Notes: generated from the sequence alone by a model not told the origin. A stretch of 64,000 bases of DNA from an uncultured Dorea sp. (GCF_934294775.1 NZ_CAKRAH010000005.1:35222-99221); one strand, 5' to 3'; positions 24,689 to 33,416 are shown, counted from the stretch's first letter. A program made the numbers and translations.

Positions 24689-25808
24689 CCGTCACCTCCT
24701 CATACCGGTACAGGGTCTGAAGCCGGATCTCTCCTTCGTGATAGTCCAGCACCTCCGTTACTTCCAGGACTTTTCTGCTTTTATCGCGTAGTCTTCCAAG
24801 ATGTACAATGATGTCTACCCCCGATGCGATCTGCCTTTGAATCGCCGGCAGCGGCAAGTCCATTCCCATAAGCACCATCGTTTCCAGTCTGCTTAACATA
24901 TCTTTCGGACTGTTGGAATGGCCTGTACTAAGGCTCCCGTCATGGCCGGTATTAAGCGCCTGTAACATATCGATTGCTTCTGCCGAGCGAACTTCTCCCA
25001 CAATGATACGGTCCGGGCGCATACGAAGTGCCGACTTGATCAGATCCCTGATCGTTACTTCACCGGTTCCTTCTACATTCGCATTCCTGGCTTCCAGACT
25101 GACCAGATTCGTTACATTTTGAATCTTAAGTTCTGCATTGTCTTCTATCGTAATGATACGTTCTGTTTTTGGAATATATTGCGATAACGCATTCAGGAAA
25201 GTGGTCTTGCCGGATCCGGTTCCTCCACTTATGAATATGTTGTATCCGGCGGCTACAAGCGCAGCCAGGAACCCAGATACTTCAGAGTCTATGGATTGCC
25301 ATTCTATTAATTTTTCCATGGTGATGGTTTCTTTTGCGAATTTCCGGATCGTAACGATCGGTCCGTTCAGTGCCACCGGCGGCAGCACCACATTCACTCG
25401 TGACCCGTCCGGAAGTCTTGCATCTACGATCGGTGATGCTTCATTAACCAGACGGTTCGAGCCCGCCACGATCTGCTGGATGACATCTTCTAACTTGTCC
25501 TTCGACAGGAATCTTTTATCCGACTGGAAGAGTCTTCCCGCTTTTTCAATGAATATATTCTGCGTCCCGTTGATCATGATCTCCGTAATCTCTTCATCTT
25601 CCAGGAACTCCTGTAACAGGTCCAGTTTCCGGAACGCATTGAACAATTCTCTTCCAAGCATTGTTTTCTGATCCAGTGTCAGATATTCTTCCTGTGATAC
25701 TTCCTGCAGGACTTCATAGATTAATTCCGTCAGTTCTTCATCCTCAAGATCCCGTGACAGATCAAGCCTTGAAAGTATCCTCGCATGGAGCTGTTCTGCT
25801 GCTATCAT
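24444..25808 (-). CDS. cpaF: CpaF/TadA secretion ATPase
   Basis: 454-residue hexameric ATPase that powers Flp pilus assembly from the cytoplasm. Walker A GGTGSGKTT is at 185-193; the Asp box, Walker B (RPDRIIVGEVRSAEA) and His box (TGHDGSLSTGHSNS) follow. The normal family end is near the AAGY (about residue 405). The last ~45 residues (GNDDPDGDGVALLPECLG) look like non-family sequence read in a frame shared with tadB, so the stop may have been lost or moved downstream. Confidence 0.92.
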   Translation of the reverse strand: MIAAEQLHARILSRLDLSRDLEDEELTELIYEVLQEVSQEEYLTLDQKTMLGRELFNAFRKLDLLQEFLEDEEITEIMINGTQNIFIEKAGRLFQSDKRFLSKDKLEDVIQQIVAGSNRLVNEASPIVDARLPDGSRVNVVLPPVALNGPIVTIRKFAKETITMEKLIEWQSIDSEVSGFLAALVAAGYNIFISGGTGSGKTTFLNALSQYIPKTERIITIEDNAELKIQNVTNLVSLEARNANVEGTGEVTIRDLIKSALRMRPDRIIVGEVRSAEAIDMLQALNTGHDGSLSTGHSNSPKDMLSRLETMVLMGMDLPLPAIQRQIASGVDIIVHLGRLRDKSRKVLEVTEVLDYHEGEIRLQTLYRYEEVTDAGTKEQGHDGGSVKGYWKKVQELTHCEKLMAAGYYQNGAVKSRCEGNDDPDGDGVALLPECLGSDRTDAGRHMDVPGIPE

Positions 25809-25836
25809 TCTGTTTTCATCCCTTCATCTCCTGTGT

Positions 25837-26754
25837 TCAGTCTTCCAGTTCTTTTTTCACAAGTTTTCTTCTGACATCTTCGTAACCCATCAGATGCAGT
25901 TCCTCTTCAAACTGGAATACCTTGGCCTGTGCTACCTCATCTTTCATCGTCGCTACATACACTTCACTGCACATCCTGAGCAGCTCATACACGCCCCGGA
26001 TTCCTTCATCAATATCCAGGATCAGTACTTCATATATGCTCTGTACTGCAATCTGTTCTATGAACGCCATCCACTCATTGATCCCTACTGCCTTCAGATC
26101 TTCCGACATCCGCATAGGCAGGAGATAATCCAGCGCCCCCATATGTTTTACCATGCCTGCAAGTGCAGCTCTTAAGTGCTTCTTTTCCTGTCTTGCATAA
26201 TATAATGCATCCGCGATCGTCTGCCCGTTCCCGGGGAAATGTCCTCCGATCCCGCCGTACACTTCCAGATTCAGATACAGCACATTTTGTGTCTTCGCAA
26301 GTCTCTTTCCCATCTGCAGTGCGTACCCGGTCTTTTTACTTCTGTGTACCGGTGAAAATATTCCGATGATCCGGACATCCTGTCTTCTGCCACTTCCAAG
26401 AAAGAGCTTTTCCGGCTCTCCTGCCTGCGCGCATTGTCCGATGACTTCCGCCATGATCATCTCTCCGGACTGATACTTATTGACCGCCATCTCCCGGCCT
26501 TCACACACCACGTCTTCTGACTGTACAAGTATAAATGTGTTACCGGCCTCTACCTTCGCCCGCTCTTCTTTTGGAAATGTGCTTCCGATCAGTAGAATAT
26601 CGATCGGTGCAGCTTCCTGAATCTTCAGAGCCTGTGCGATGCTGCTGCATACCTGCACTCCAAGTGCCAGTTCCTGGTTCTTCATGAAGAATCCGGCAAG
26701 TGCGGCTGCATACCTTTCTTCCTGGTCACAAATCACCAGATTTCTGCTTACCAC
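25837..26754 (-). CDS. TadZ/CpaE-like pilus localisation protein
   Basis: 305-residue cytoplasmic protein. The first ~110 residues form a receiver-like domain, and the rest is a MinD/ParA-like domain with a degenerate P-loop (IGIFSPVHRSKKTGYALQMG keeps only the KKTG end). Atypical ATPases of this type (TadZ) mark the pole for Tad assembly. The start is GTG with GGAGG upstream. It is the first gene of the pilus operon; cpaF starts 28 bp after its stop. Confidence 0.8.
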   Translation of the reverse strand: MVSRNLVICDQEERYAAALAGFFMKNQELALGVQVCSSIAQALKIQEAAPIDILLIGSTFPKEERAKVEAGNTFILVQSEDVVCEGREMAVNKYQSGEMIMAEVIGQCAQAGEPEKLFLGSGRRQDVRIIGIFSPVHRSKKTGYALQMGKRLAKTQNVLYLNLEVYGGIGGHFPGNGQTIADALYYARQEKKHLRAALAGMVKHMGALDYLLPMRMSEDLKAVGINEWMAFIEQIAVQSIYEVLILDIDEGIRGVYELLRMCSEVYVATMKDEVAQAKVFQFEEELHLMGYEDVRRKLVKKELED

Positions 26755-26890
26755 ATACTATCCCTCCTTCAACATTTTTCCGAAAATGTTTGAATCTTCT
26801 GCCGATACGGCATAGAATTACTTGAATCATTTGAATCTATCAACAAGAACTACAAATCAGATACAAGCTACCTCCGTAACTTGTACGACG

Positions 26891-26920
26891 ATTATATAAC
26901 GGCACATTTACATTTGTCTA
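26891..26920 (-). promoter_or_regulatory. Predicted promoter of the Tad operon
   Basis: TAGACA and TATAAT with an 18-bp spacer, about 140 bp before the first gene. The leader contains the repeated phrases GATTCAAA and GATTCAAG. Confidence 0.5.
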
Positions 26921-26956
26921 TGCCATTTTTGAATCTTTAGAATCTTTGTGCAACCC

Positions 26957-27166
26957 TTACATAAATGGATAAAAAGTTATCCCGTAAAGCAATGCAACCC
27001 CAGGAATTCCAAGGGTTCCGGATGTCAAAACAGTCACCGGATTCATGCCTACACCGGACGAAATCCCCCGCCCGTCAAGATATTCGTTTACAAAAAATAT
27101 GATTGCAAGCCCTACGATTGCCCGGATCAGGAAATTTACTGCGATTTTTACGCACCATTTTTTCAT
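26957..27166 (-). CDS. bofA: BofA-family sporulation protein
   Basis: 69-residue membrane protein with two hydrophobic segments. The C-terminal block GTLGIPGVALLYGI is the BofA signature; in B. subtilis BofA holds the SpoIVFB protease inactive until pro-sigma-K is to be processed in the mother cell. The ATG has GGAGA upstream. It precedes the Tad operon on the same strand. The short length and match to the C-terminus make the family call firm; the precise role in this organism is inferred. Confidence 0.85.
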   Translation of the reverse strand: MKKWCVKIAVNFLIRAIVGLAIIFFVNEYLDGRGISSGVGMNPVTVLTSGTLGIPGVALLYGITFYPFM

Positions 27167-27412
27167 AAATTTTCTCCACTTTTTTATTTCATTTTATGTC
27201 ACGTCCCTCTTTTTTATGTCCTTCCCCATGTTTCTTAGATAACTTTATACAGCACTTTCCTATCCATATATACCTTCCCGATGCCGATATTACAGTGTCC
27301 GATCAAAATTTTATATATTTTTTTATCAAACTTTATTCTCTTTTATCTACATCATTCCAAACTTGGGATTTTTTATAAATAACTACAAAGATTTTAAGAC
27401 ACATTCTAAGAT

Positions 27413-27461
27413 ATGCAGAGAACCTCCCACCGGCAGCTTCTCTTGCATACTTTGGTATAAA
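27413..27461 (+). repeat. Terminator-associated repeat, copy 4 (long form)
   Basis: GCAGAGAACCTCCCACCGG, CAGCTTCTC and TTGCATACTTTGGTATAA in order, nearly identical to the copy at 15.73 kb, and again directly followed by an AAACAGG hairpin. Confidence 0.75.
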
Positions 27462-27516
27462 AACAGGAAGCAGAATTATCTCCTTCATGGAGCATAATTT
27501 CTACTTCCTGTTTTTC
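27460..27516 (-). terminator. Terminator after the dCMP deaminase gene
   Basis: AAACAGGAAG pairs with CTTCCTGTTT; A- and T-runs flank both sides, so it is bidirectional. The inner arms GAATTAT/ATAATTT extend the stem. Confidence 0.7.
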
Positions 27517-27537
27517 ACCATATTTTCATCCGTCCTG

Positions 27538-27562
27538 AGTCCCTGCCACCGGCAGCTCCCTG
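27538..27562 (+). repeat. Terminator-associated repeat, copy 5 (short form)
   Basis: Core CTGCCACCGGCAGCTCCC, 22 nt beyond the hairpin that follows copy 4. Confidence 0.6.
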
Positions 27563-27586
27563 TAGACGAACTACATTTACATTTTT

Positions 27587-28075
27587 CTACAGATCAATCT
27601 TAATCTCCCGCTCTGTCCGGTGATACTTATGATAGTTCACTCCGGCGGCGTCGAACATCTTCATGGAAGCCATGACCGCTGCGGTACCTTCGTACTTGTT
27701 GCAGTCATAGATGACTTCTTTGATTCCACTTTGAATGATCGCTTTCGCACACTCATTACACGGGAATAAAGAAACATACAGTTTGGCACCTTCAAGGCTT
27801 CCTCCCCTGTAATTCAGGATCGCATTCAGTTCACTGTGTACGGTGTATACATATTTTGTATCCAGAGGATTCTCTCCTTCCCGTGCCCATGGAAATACAT
27901 CGTCGGAACATCCTGTTGGAAGTCCGTTATATCCCATCGACAGGATCTTATTATCCTGGCTTACGATACAGCATCCCACCTGCGTATTCGGATCTTTGGA
28001 GCGCATTCCGGATAGTTTTGCAACGCCCATAAAATACTCATCCCAGCTTATATAATCCGTTCTTTTATCGCCCAT
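27587..28075 (-). CDS. dCMP deaminase family protein
   Basis: 162-residue zinc deaminase. The zinc site is HSELNAI (about 90) plus PCNECAKAI (about 116), as in dCMP deaminases that make dUMP for thymidylate synthesis; the ComEB family is the closest relative. YNGLPTGCSDD gives the substrate loop. AAGGAGA precedes the ATG. It lies 28 bp after upp on the same strand, giving a small pyrimidine unit. Confidence 0.9.
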   Translation of the reverse strand: MGDKRTDYISWDEYFMGVAKLSGMRSKDPNTQVGCCIVSQDNKILSMGYNGLPTGCSDDVFPWAREGENPLDTKYVYTVHSELNAILNYRGGSLEGAKLYVSLFPCNECAKAIIQSGIKEVIYDCNKYEGTAAVMASMKMFDAAGVNYHKYHRTEREIKIDL

Positions 28076-28103
28076 ATGTCTCTCCTTTTATTATCTGGCA
28101 AGA

Positions 28104-28733
28104 TTATTTTGTTCCGAAGATACGGTCTCCTGCATCTCCAAGTCCTGGAACAATATATTTGTGCTCATTCAGATGATCATCCAGTGCTCCAATGTAGATA
28201 TCTACGTCCGGATGTGCTTTCTTAAGTGCTTCTACCCCTTCTGGTGCCGCAATGATACACATGAAGCGGATATTTTTTACACCTTTATCTTTGAGCATCT
28301 GGATTGCAGCTACACAGGATCCGCCTGTTGCAAGCATCGGATCTACTACGAATACATCTCTTTCGTCGCAGTCTGCCGGTAATTTACAGTAGTATTCTAC
28401 TGGTTCATATGTTTCCGGATCTCTGTAAAGTCCGATGTGGCCTACTTTTGCAGATGGGATCATTCTTAACATACCATCTACCATACCAAGTCCTGCTCTT
28501 AAGATTGGAACAACGGCCAGTTTTTTACCGCTTAATTCTTTTCCTGTCATCTCGCAGATTGGTGTCTTTATCTTTACGTCTTCTAATTTCAGATCTCTTG
28601 TTGCTTCATAGCACATCAGTGATGCAATCTCCCCAACGATCTCTCTGAACTCTTTTGAGCCCACCTTTTCATCTCTGATATAGCTGATTTTGTGCTGGAT
28701 CAGTGGATGATCCATAACCTGTACTTTTGACAT
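28104..28733 (-). CDS. upp: Uracil phosphoribosyltransferase
   Basis: 209-residue salvage enzyme converting uracil and PRPP to UMP. The PRPP-binding loop VVDPMLATGGSC (about 128-139) and the uracil-binding C-terminus PGLGDAGDRIFGT are intact, and the length is the family standard. AAGGAGG lies before the ATG. It is followed by the dCMP deaminase gene and preceded at 24 bp by the Sua5 gene. Confidence 0.96.
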   Translation of the reverse strand: MSKVQVMDHPLIQHKISYIRDEKVGSKEFREIVGEIASLMCYEATRDLKLEDVKIKTPICEMTGKELSGKKLAVVPILRAGLGMVDGMLRMIPSAKVGHIGLYRDPETYEPVEYYCKLPADCDERDVFVVDPMLATGGSCVAAIQMLKDKGVKNIRFMCIIAAPEGVEALKKAHPDVDIYIGALDDHLNEHKYIVPGLGDAGDRIFGTK

Positions 28734-28757
28734 CTTTTCCTCCTTATACTGTATTCA

Positions 28758-29819
28758 TTATACCAATGTTTCTATATGATGTCCTGCGGCTTTCAAAAGA
28801 CGGTTCATGATCGCGCTTCCGATACCTGCAGTGTCAAATGACTCGCTGTAGATAAAGTCTACGGCATCGTCATCAAACTCTCTTAAAATGCCAAACAGAT
28901 TGGCTGCGATTGTTGTCTCATCGGCTCTGGTTCCAATACATTTTACATCTCCGGACAGGTAGCTGTCTACCGTCTCTTCGGTACCGATCACGCCGACTTT
29001 GTAACCTGCATCTGTTTTTTCTTTTGCACGGCGGTTGATCTCTTCTACAACCTTCTCCATCGGTCCTTCTATGATCGTCAGATCTGCTTTTGGCGCATAA
29101 TGACGGTACTTCATTCCAGGTGCCTTTGGTACTGTCTTGCTGTCTGGTTTGATCAGGGTCTTATCTACAGTTACTTCTCCGATCACATCTTCCATCATCT
29201 CTTTTGTGATAGCTCCCGGTCTTAAGATCATCGGAGGCTCTACGGTTACATCAAGAATCGTCGATTCAACACCGATCTGGACCGGTCCGCCATCGACGAT
29301 CATATCAATTCTTCCCGTCAGGTCTTCTGCCACATGCTCTGCTTTTGTCGGGCTTGGTCTTCCGGATGTGTTGGCACTTGGTGCTGCAATATATCCGCCT
29401 CCTGCATCGATCACTTCTCTTGCGATCTCATGCACCGGCATACGAACAGCAACCGTATCCAGTCCTCCGGTTGTACCATATGGTACGATATCACTTTTAT
29501 TAAAAATCATCGTAAGCGGTCCCGGCCAGTATTTTTCAGCAACTTTTTTTGCTTTTTCCGGAATCTCTGAGACGATCTTTTCCAGTGCTTTCATGTTCGT
29601 GATATGGATGATCAGGGGATTGTCAGACGGTCTTCCTTTTGCGGCATAGATCTTCTTTGCTGCGTCTTCATTCAATGCATCTGCGCCCAGACCATATACG
29701 GTCTCTGTCGGAAATGCTACCAGTCCTCCTTCTTTTAAGATCCGTCCTGCTTCTCCTATAATATCTGTATTTTCATGGTTTTTATCTATTTTTTTTATAA
29801 TTGTTTCCATGTGTCTCAT
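28758..29819 (-). CDS. L-threonylcarbamoyladenylate synthase (Sua5 type)
   Basis: 353-residue enzyme making threonylcarbamoyl-AMP for t6A37 modification of ANN-decoding tRNAs. The YrdC domain (1-210) shows GLVAFPTETVYGLGADAL and SANTSGRPSPT; the C-terminal Sua5 domain (about 220-353) makes it the long form. There is no Shine-Dalgarno before either start (ATG at 29819 or 29810). A TATAAT lies directly upstream, so the message may be leaderless or translation may be coupled to the cwlD stop 12 nt away. Confidence 0.93.
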   Translation of the reverse strand: MRHMETIIKKIDKNHENTDIIGEAGRILKEGGLVAFPTETVYGLGADALNEDAAKKIYAAKGRPSDNPLIIHITNMKALEKIVSEIPEKAKKVAEKYWPGPLTMIFNKSDIVPYGTTGGLDTVAVRMPVHEIAREVIDAGGGYIAAPSANTSGRPSPTKAEHVAEDLTGRIDMIVDGGPVQIGVESTILDVTVEPPMILRPGAITKEMMEDVIGEVTVDKTLIKPDSKTVPKAPGMKYRHYAPKADLTIIEGPMEKVVEEINRRAKEKTDAGYKVGVIGTEETVDSYLSGDVKCIGTRADETTIAANLFGILREFDDDAVDFIYSESFDTAGIGSAIMNRLLKAAGHHIETLV

Positions 29820-29849
29820 TATACTACACTCTAGTTACCCACACAAGCT
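29819..29849 (-). promoter_or_regulatory. Possible promoter for a near-leaderless Sua5 transcript
   Basis: TTGTGT and TATAAT with a 17-bp spacer; the -10 box touches the first start codon. Weak -35, so this could be chance. Confidence 0.3.
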
Positions 29850-30511
29850 ATGATTCCCGATGTAATTGCCTGGGCAAGCTTCTTCTGATATCCGTCTTCT
29901 GTCAGTTTTTCTGCTTCCTGCGGATTGCTTAAGAATCCACATTCCACAATGATCGTCGGGACTTCTGTCCGTTTTAACAGATAGTATGTATCATTGGCTT
30001 TTGCCTGTCTGGTATTCTCTTCATCTGCCATCAAAAGTGCTCTTTGTATCGTCTCTGCCATCCGTTTCCCGTCTTGCGAATGTGAATAATAGAATACCTG
30101 TGCTCCGTGAATCTCAGCCTCCTGGTAACTGTTCTGATGGATACTGACTGCCATAGCCGGCATCGTCTTATTGATCAGTTCTACTCTGGCTTTCATGTCA
30201 TGGATCTTCCGGTTCCCTTTTTGGGCATCCCCAAGCATTACATCTTCTTCTCTTGTCATTACGACTTTCCATCCTTCTTTTTTCAGTCTCTTTTTCACCT
30301 TTTTTGCAATCTTCAGATTCACATCTTTTTCTTTTGCCTGGTTGATCCCGATCTTTCCGGGATCGTCTCCTCCGTGGCCGCTGTCGATCACGATCACTTT
30401 ACCAGCTGCAACAACATTTCCGCTGGATACATATTTTTGAAGATTCTTACTAAGTGACAGAAGGCCTGCCAGGATCAGAAGTAATACCATCAGTTCTATT
30501 TTTCTGCGCAA
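29831..30511 (-). CDS. cwlD: N-acetylmuramoyl-L-alanine amidase CwlD
   Basis: 226-residue Amidase_3 enzyme with an N-terminal signal anchor (LMVLLLILAGLLSL). Zinc ligands and catalytic Glu are in DSGHGGDDPG, SIHQNSY and VECGFLSNP. In spore formers CwlD removes side-chain peptides during muramic-lactam formation in the cortex, marking it for germination enzymes. The start is TTG; its ribosome site GGAGG is buried in a strong hairpin. It lies directly downstream of a GH18 candidate for spore cortex or coat work. Confidence 0.9.
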   Translation of the reverse strand: MRRKIELMVLLLILAGLLSLSKNLQKYVSSGNVVAAGKVIVIDSGHGGDDPGKIGINQAKEKDVNLKIAKKVKKRLKKEGWKVVMTREEDVMLGDAQKGNRKIHDMKARVELINKTMPAMAVSIHQNSYQEAEIHGAQVFYYSHSQDGKRMAETIQRALLMADEENTRQAKANDTYYLLKRTEVPTIIVECGFLSNPQEAEKLTEDGYQKKLAQAITSGIIACVGN

Positions 30512-30513
30512 AA

Positions 30514-30564
30514 TAAAAATACCTCCAGGAGTGTTATAGTTCTACTATATGTCTCCCGGAGGCA
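30514..30564 (-). terminator. Terminator-like hairpin that includes the cwlD ribosome site
   Basis: Minus-strand GCCTCCGGGAG pairs with CTCCTGGAGGT over 11 bp, with an inner TATAG/CTATA stem, then ATTTTTATTT. It ends the GH18 gene but its 3' arm is the cwlD Shine-Dalgarno. Confidence 0.65.
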
Positions 30565-30587
30565 TTTTATCTGTTATTTAGTTTTTA

Positions 30588-32516
30588 TTAGTTTACATAT
30601 TTCTGGATCAGGTTCCAGATGTCTGTATTTTCCTGTCCAAGAGCCCACTCAGCGCTTCCTGCAAGCTTGTACTTTTGTATGAGCTTGAGTTTTGGTTCGA
30701 TGGATTTTTCATCCTCAAGCCAGATCTCATATTTTGCTCCGCCGGTCTCCCAGCTTGCATAATTACATCCGTTGTCTTTGTCCCAGCTTGTCTCAGCACC
30801 GGCCTGTGTTACCAGTGACTGTGCTGTATCCATACCATACGCTTCACTTTCTACATTCATAGAATAATCTGCTGCTTCGGTTCCTTTTTCACCCGATCTT
30901 TGTTCGGCCGTCTTCGGCGTCTCTTTCCACAGACGTGTGAAGAACGGAATACCGCTTATGATCTTATCTGCCGGAACTTCTTTTAACGTCTCTTCGATAC
31001 CTTCTTTTACATAATTGTAGGAAGATACCGGACCTGCTTTTAATGAACCTGCAAAATACTCATCATAGCCCATGATCACTACATAATCTGCTACGATTCC
31101 CTGCTCCTTACGGTCATACTGCGTGTTATAACTCTTCGGAACATAATTGTCTACTGACAGGACCAGACCGTTCTGTCTGCATTTTACGGATAATTCACGG
31201 ATGAACTCTATATAGTGCTCTCCGCATTTTTCCGTTATTTTTTCAAAATCAACATTGATACCATCGACACCTACACGAAGTGCTTCAGCGATCAGCTGTG
31301 TGATCAGTGTATCTCGTCTGGATGTATGACTTAACAGATCATAGGATTCCTGTTCGGTATTGATTCCGCCGTCAAAATCCCTGACTGTCATCCACACTTC
31401 TACATTCTGCTGATGTGCATAGGTTACATAATCAGCCGATGCGATCGATGTGATATTACCTGAAGTATCTGCCACATGGATCCATGTCGGCGCAAGTGTT
31501 GTGATTCCTTTTGTCTGCGAAAGTCTCTGGGCAAGTGCATTATTAGCTGTCTGATTTGTTACATTATGCCATGCCAGATTGATCTTATAATCCTTGGATA
31601 TGCTTGTGTAATCCTGCTCTTCGAAGTCTCTTGTAATGTTCTTCTTTTCTTCGTTTTTGAGAGTTCTGTTCTGTACATATCCGATCACACCGTCTTCTGT
31701 ACGGACTTTTTTCCAGTTCTCTTCGCTTTCTACGATCACTACTTCGTCTTTTTTCTTAAGCTCTGTCAGCACCGGACTCTTAACTCCGCCACGGTAACGG
31801 ACCTGTGTATCTTTCTTGACCGTTGCTACATCTGTCTTGCCCCACTTTGTACGGATCATGACATGATTTGGCTTATTGGACACTTCATAATCCATATTGG
31901 TGTACTGCTGGATAAAGTCTAATGCAATGTATGCTGTGTTTCCATCTGTTTTTAATATGACGTAATCTTCGCTCTTCTTCTCTCTGGATACCAGATAATC
32001 TTTACTTCCTACATCTACAGATATCATATCTTTTGGAAGCATATATAAAAGTTTGTTCTCATTCGAATCCCAGTAAAAACGGCTGTTGATATAATCTCTT
32101 ACGATTTCATATGAGACGTACGCTTTTCCATCGGATAATATTCCCTGTGCATCTACAACCTGATTGTCAACCGTAATTCCAAGCTGTCCACTCTTTTCTA
32201 TTCCATAATATTTTTTCATATCATATGTTTCTTTTGTTGGACTATACCGTTTCCATAAGAATATTCCTGCTATTGCCAAAATTATTAATATGATTAACAG
32301 GACAAGCTTTATCAGACGGTTTCTTCTTCTTTTTCGTCGTATCCGCGCAGCTCTTTCTGCCTGACGTCTTTCCATATCTCTGTCTCTTATCTGCCGGTTT
32401 GTGTCTGACGGAGAACTTCTTCTTGCACTGGTCTGCGCACCAGATCTTCTTCGAGAGTTTTCACCTGCATTCCTTCTGCTGTCATGCGTGCGGCCATAAC
32501 TTTTCTTGTCTTTCAT
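30588..32516 (-). CDS. SleL-like GH18 glycosidase with SH3 domain, membrane anchored
   Basis: 642 residues. A basic N-terminus (residues 1-66) and one helix (about 67-88) anchor it; then come a copper-amine-oxidase-like/stalk region (about 105-225), an SH3-like domain (about 232-290) and a GH18 barrel (about 308-642) with the catalytic motif DGINVDFE at 418-425. GH18 members such as SleL/YaaH hydrolyse cortex muramic-lactam peptidoglycan. The next gene is cwlD, which supports a spore role (inference). The ATG has TAGGAGG upstream; a start 23 codons earlier lacks one. Confidence 0.88.
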   Translation of the reverse strand: MKDKKSYGRTHDSRRNAGENSRRRSGAQTSARRSSPSDTNRQIRDRDMERRQAERAARIRRKRRRNRLIKLVLLIILIILAIAGIFLWKRYSPTKETYDMKKYYGIEKSGQLGITVDNQVVDAQGILSDGKAYVSYEIVRDYINSRFYWDSNENKLLYMLPKDMISVDVGSKDYLVSREKKSEDYVILKTDGNTAYIALDFIQQYTNMDYEVSNKPNHVMIRTKWGKTDVATVKKDTQVRYRGGVKSPVLTELKKKDEVVIVESEENWKKVRTEDGVIGYVQNRTLKNEEKKNITRDFEEQDYTSISKDYKINLAWHNVTNQTANNALAQRLSQTKGITTLAPTWIHVADTSGNITSIASADYVTYAHQQNVEVWMTVRDFDGGINTEQESYDLLSHTSRRDTLITQLIAEALRVGVDGINVDFEKITEKCGEHYIEFIRELSVKCRQNGLVLSVDNYVPKSYNTQYDRKEQGIVADYVVIMGYDEYFAGSLKAGPVSSYNYVKEGIEETLKEVPADKIISGIPFFTRLWKETPKTAEQRSGEKGTEAADYSMNVESEAYGMDTAQSLVTQAGAETSWDKDNGCNYASWETGGAKYEIWLEDEKSIEPKLKLIQKYKLAGSAEWALGQENTDIWNLIQKYVN

Positions 32517-32684
32517 GCTGCACCTCCTACAGGTCTCATTATAACAAACCGAAGGTTGCACGTCATTATATTTCGACATTTTCATATAGAAAACCTGTTA
32601 TTTTTGGCTTTCTCTGGCATATTTTACTGTAAAAACTTTTGTTTTTATCTGCGGGGTATTTACATATTTTCCGTTATTTTGTTA

Positions 32685-32900
32685 TTATTTTTCTTCAATA
32701 TTGTGAAACCACAACTCTTTTACATCACCTTTATCATTGAGTACATAATCTCTCATATACGTCTGTGTCTCGCACATCGTATGCGCCTGTACAATTTGCA
32801 TGGGGCTGGCTGGCAGTCCATCGATCTTCAGACTGATGTTCTTTTGTTCATAGCCTGTTAATTCCTGGAACATTTTTCTGAGTTCATTGTTATCCCCCAT
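32685..32900 (-). CDS. Small protein of unknown function
   Basis: 71 residues, MGDNNELRKMFQELTGYEQ..., without a membrane segment or signal peptide. I do not recognise a family. Evidence for a real gene is an AAGGAGGAA 6 nt before the ATG and even codon use. It is preceded by a ~450-nt leader with a predicted promoter and an internal hairpin. The GH18 gene follows 170 bp downstream. Confidence 0.65.
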   Translation of the reverse strand: MGDNNELRKMFQELTGYEQKNISLKIDGLPASPMQIVQAHTMCETQTYMRDYVLNDKGDVKELWFHNIEEK

Positions 32901-33261
32901 GTGAGTTCCTCCTTTTATGCCGGCCGATAATTGTGACTGTCACATACATTTCTGGTCATGGAGATGCTCGTGATACAATCTTCGTCCTTTTATGCAACAA
33001 TTCGTGTACTAGAAAATAGTCCCGGCATTATATACATTGGTTCATAAAGTTATCATCATGTGATACGAGATAAAAATAGTGAGTAATAATAATTTTTAAT
33101 ATTCTGACTTGTGTAAATGAGTATTCGCAATTCTCTAAGATTTTGCTTATAATATTGAGTATTGTAATTCTTTTGAAATCTTTGCCTGAAACGGCTGTTT
33201 ATCTGATTTGCCATTGATAGATCTGCTCCACCCGGAACGTGGAACGGAAATAAAAATGTGC

Positions 33262-33283
33262 GATCCTGGTTCTTAACCGGATC
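33262..33283 (-). terminator. Possible attenuator or small-RNA terminator
   Basis: Stem of 9 pairs (GATCC GGTT / AACC GGATC with one bulge) and a 3-nt loop. The T-rich run starts only after a few bases, so termination would be partial. Confidence 0.4.
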
Positions 33284-33361
33284 TTAAAATTAATTCAAGA
33301 AATTCTCCCTCCTTTTGTTCTAAAACACAATTATCAGGGAAAACTATCTTCTAGTAGTGCC

Positions 33362-33390
33362 ATTATATCCGATAAGTTTTTAAGAATCAA
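33362..33390 (-). promoter_or_regulatory. Predicted minus-strand promoter opposite mecA
   Basis: TTGATT and TATAAT with a 17-bp spacer. Confidence 0.55.
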
Positions 33391-33416
33391 GTCCTTTTTA
33401 TTTTATATTAAATTTA

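Larger units (their letters stand above)
27167..27586. other. Gene-free stretch between bofA and the dCMP deaminase gene
   Basis: The right half holds two repeat copies around a terminator. The left half (27167-27410) is AT-rich; the only open frame with a fair ribosome site there is about ten codons long. No clear bofA promoter was recognised. Confidence 0.45.

Noticed and set aside
27242..27378. Small gene upstream of bofA on the minus strand (about 36 codons)
   Set aside because: Only a ten-codon part has a ribosome site; composition is AT-rich with no protein features.
33217..33250. T-box or other known riboswitch in the leader opposite mecA
   Set aside because: The GTGGAGC-like phrase lacks the TGGNACC bulge context and no specifier or stem I is recognisable.
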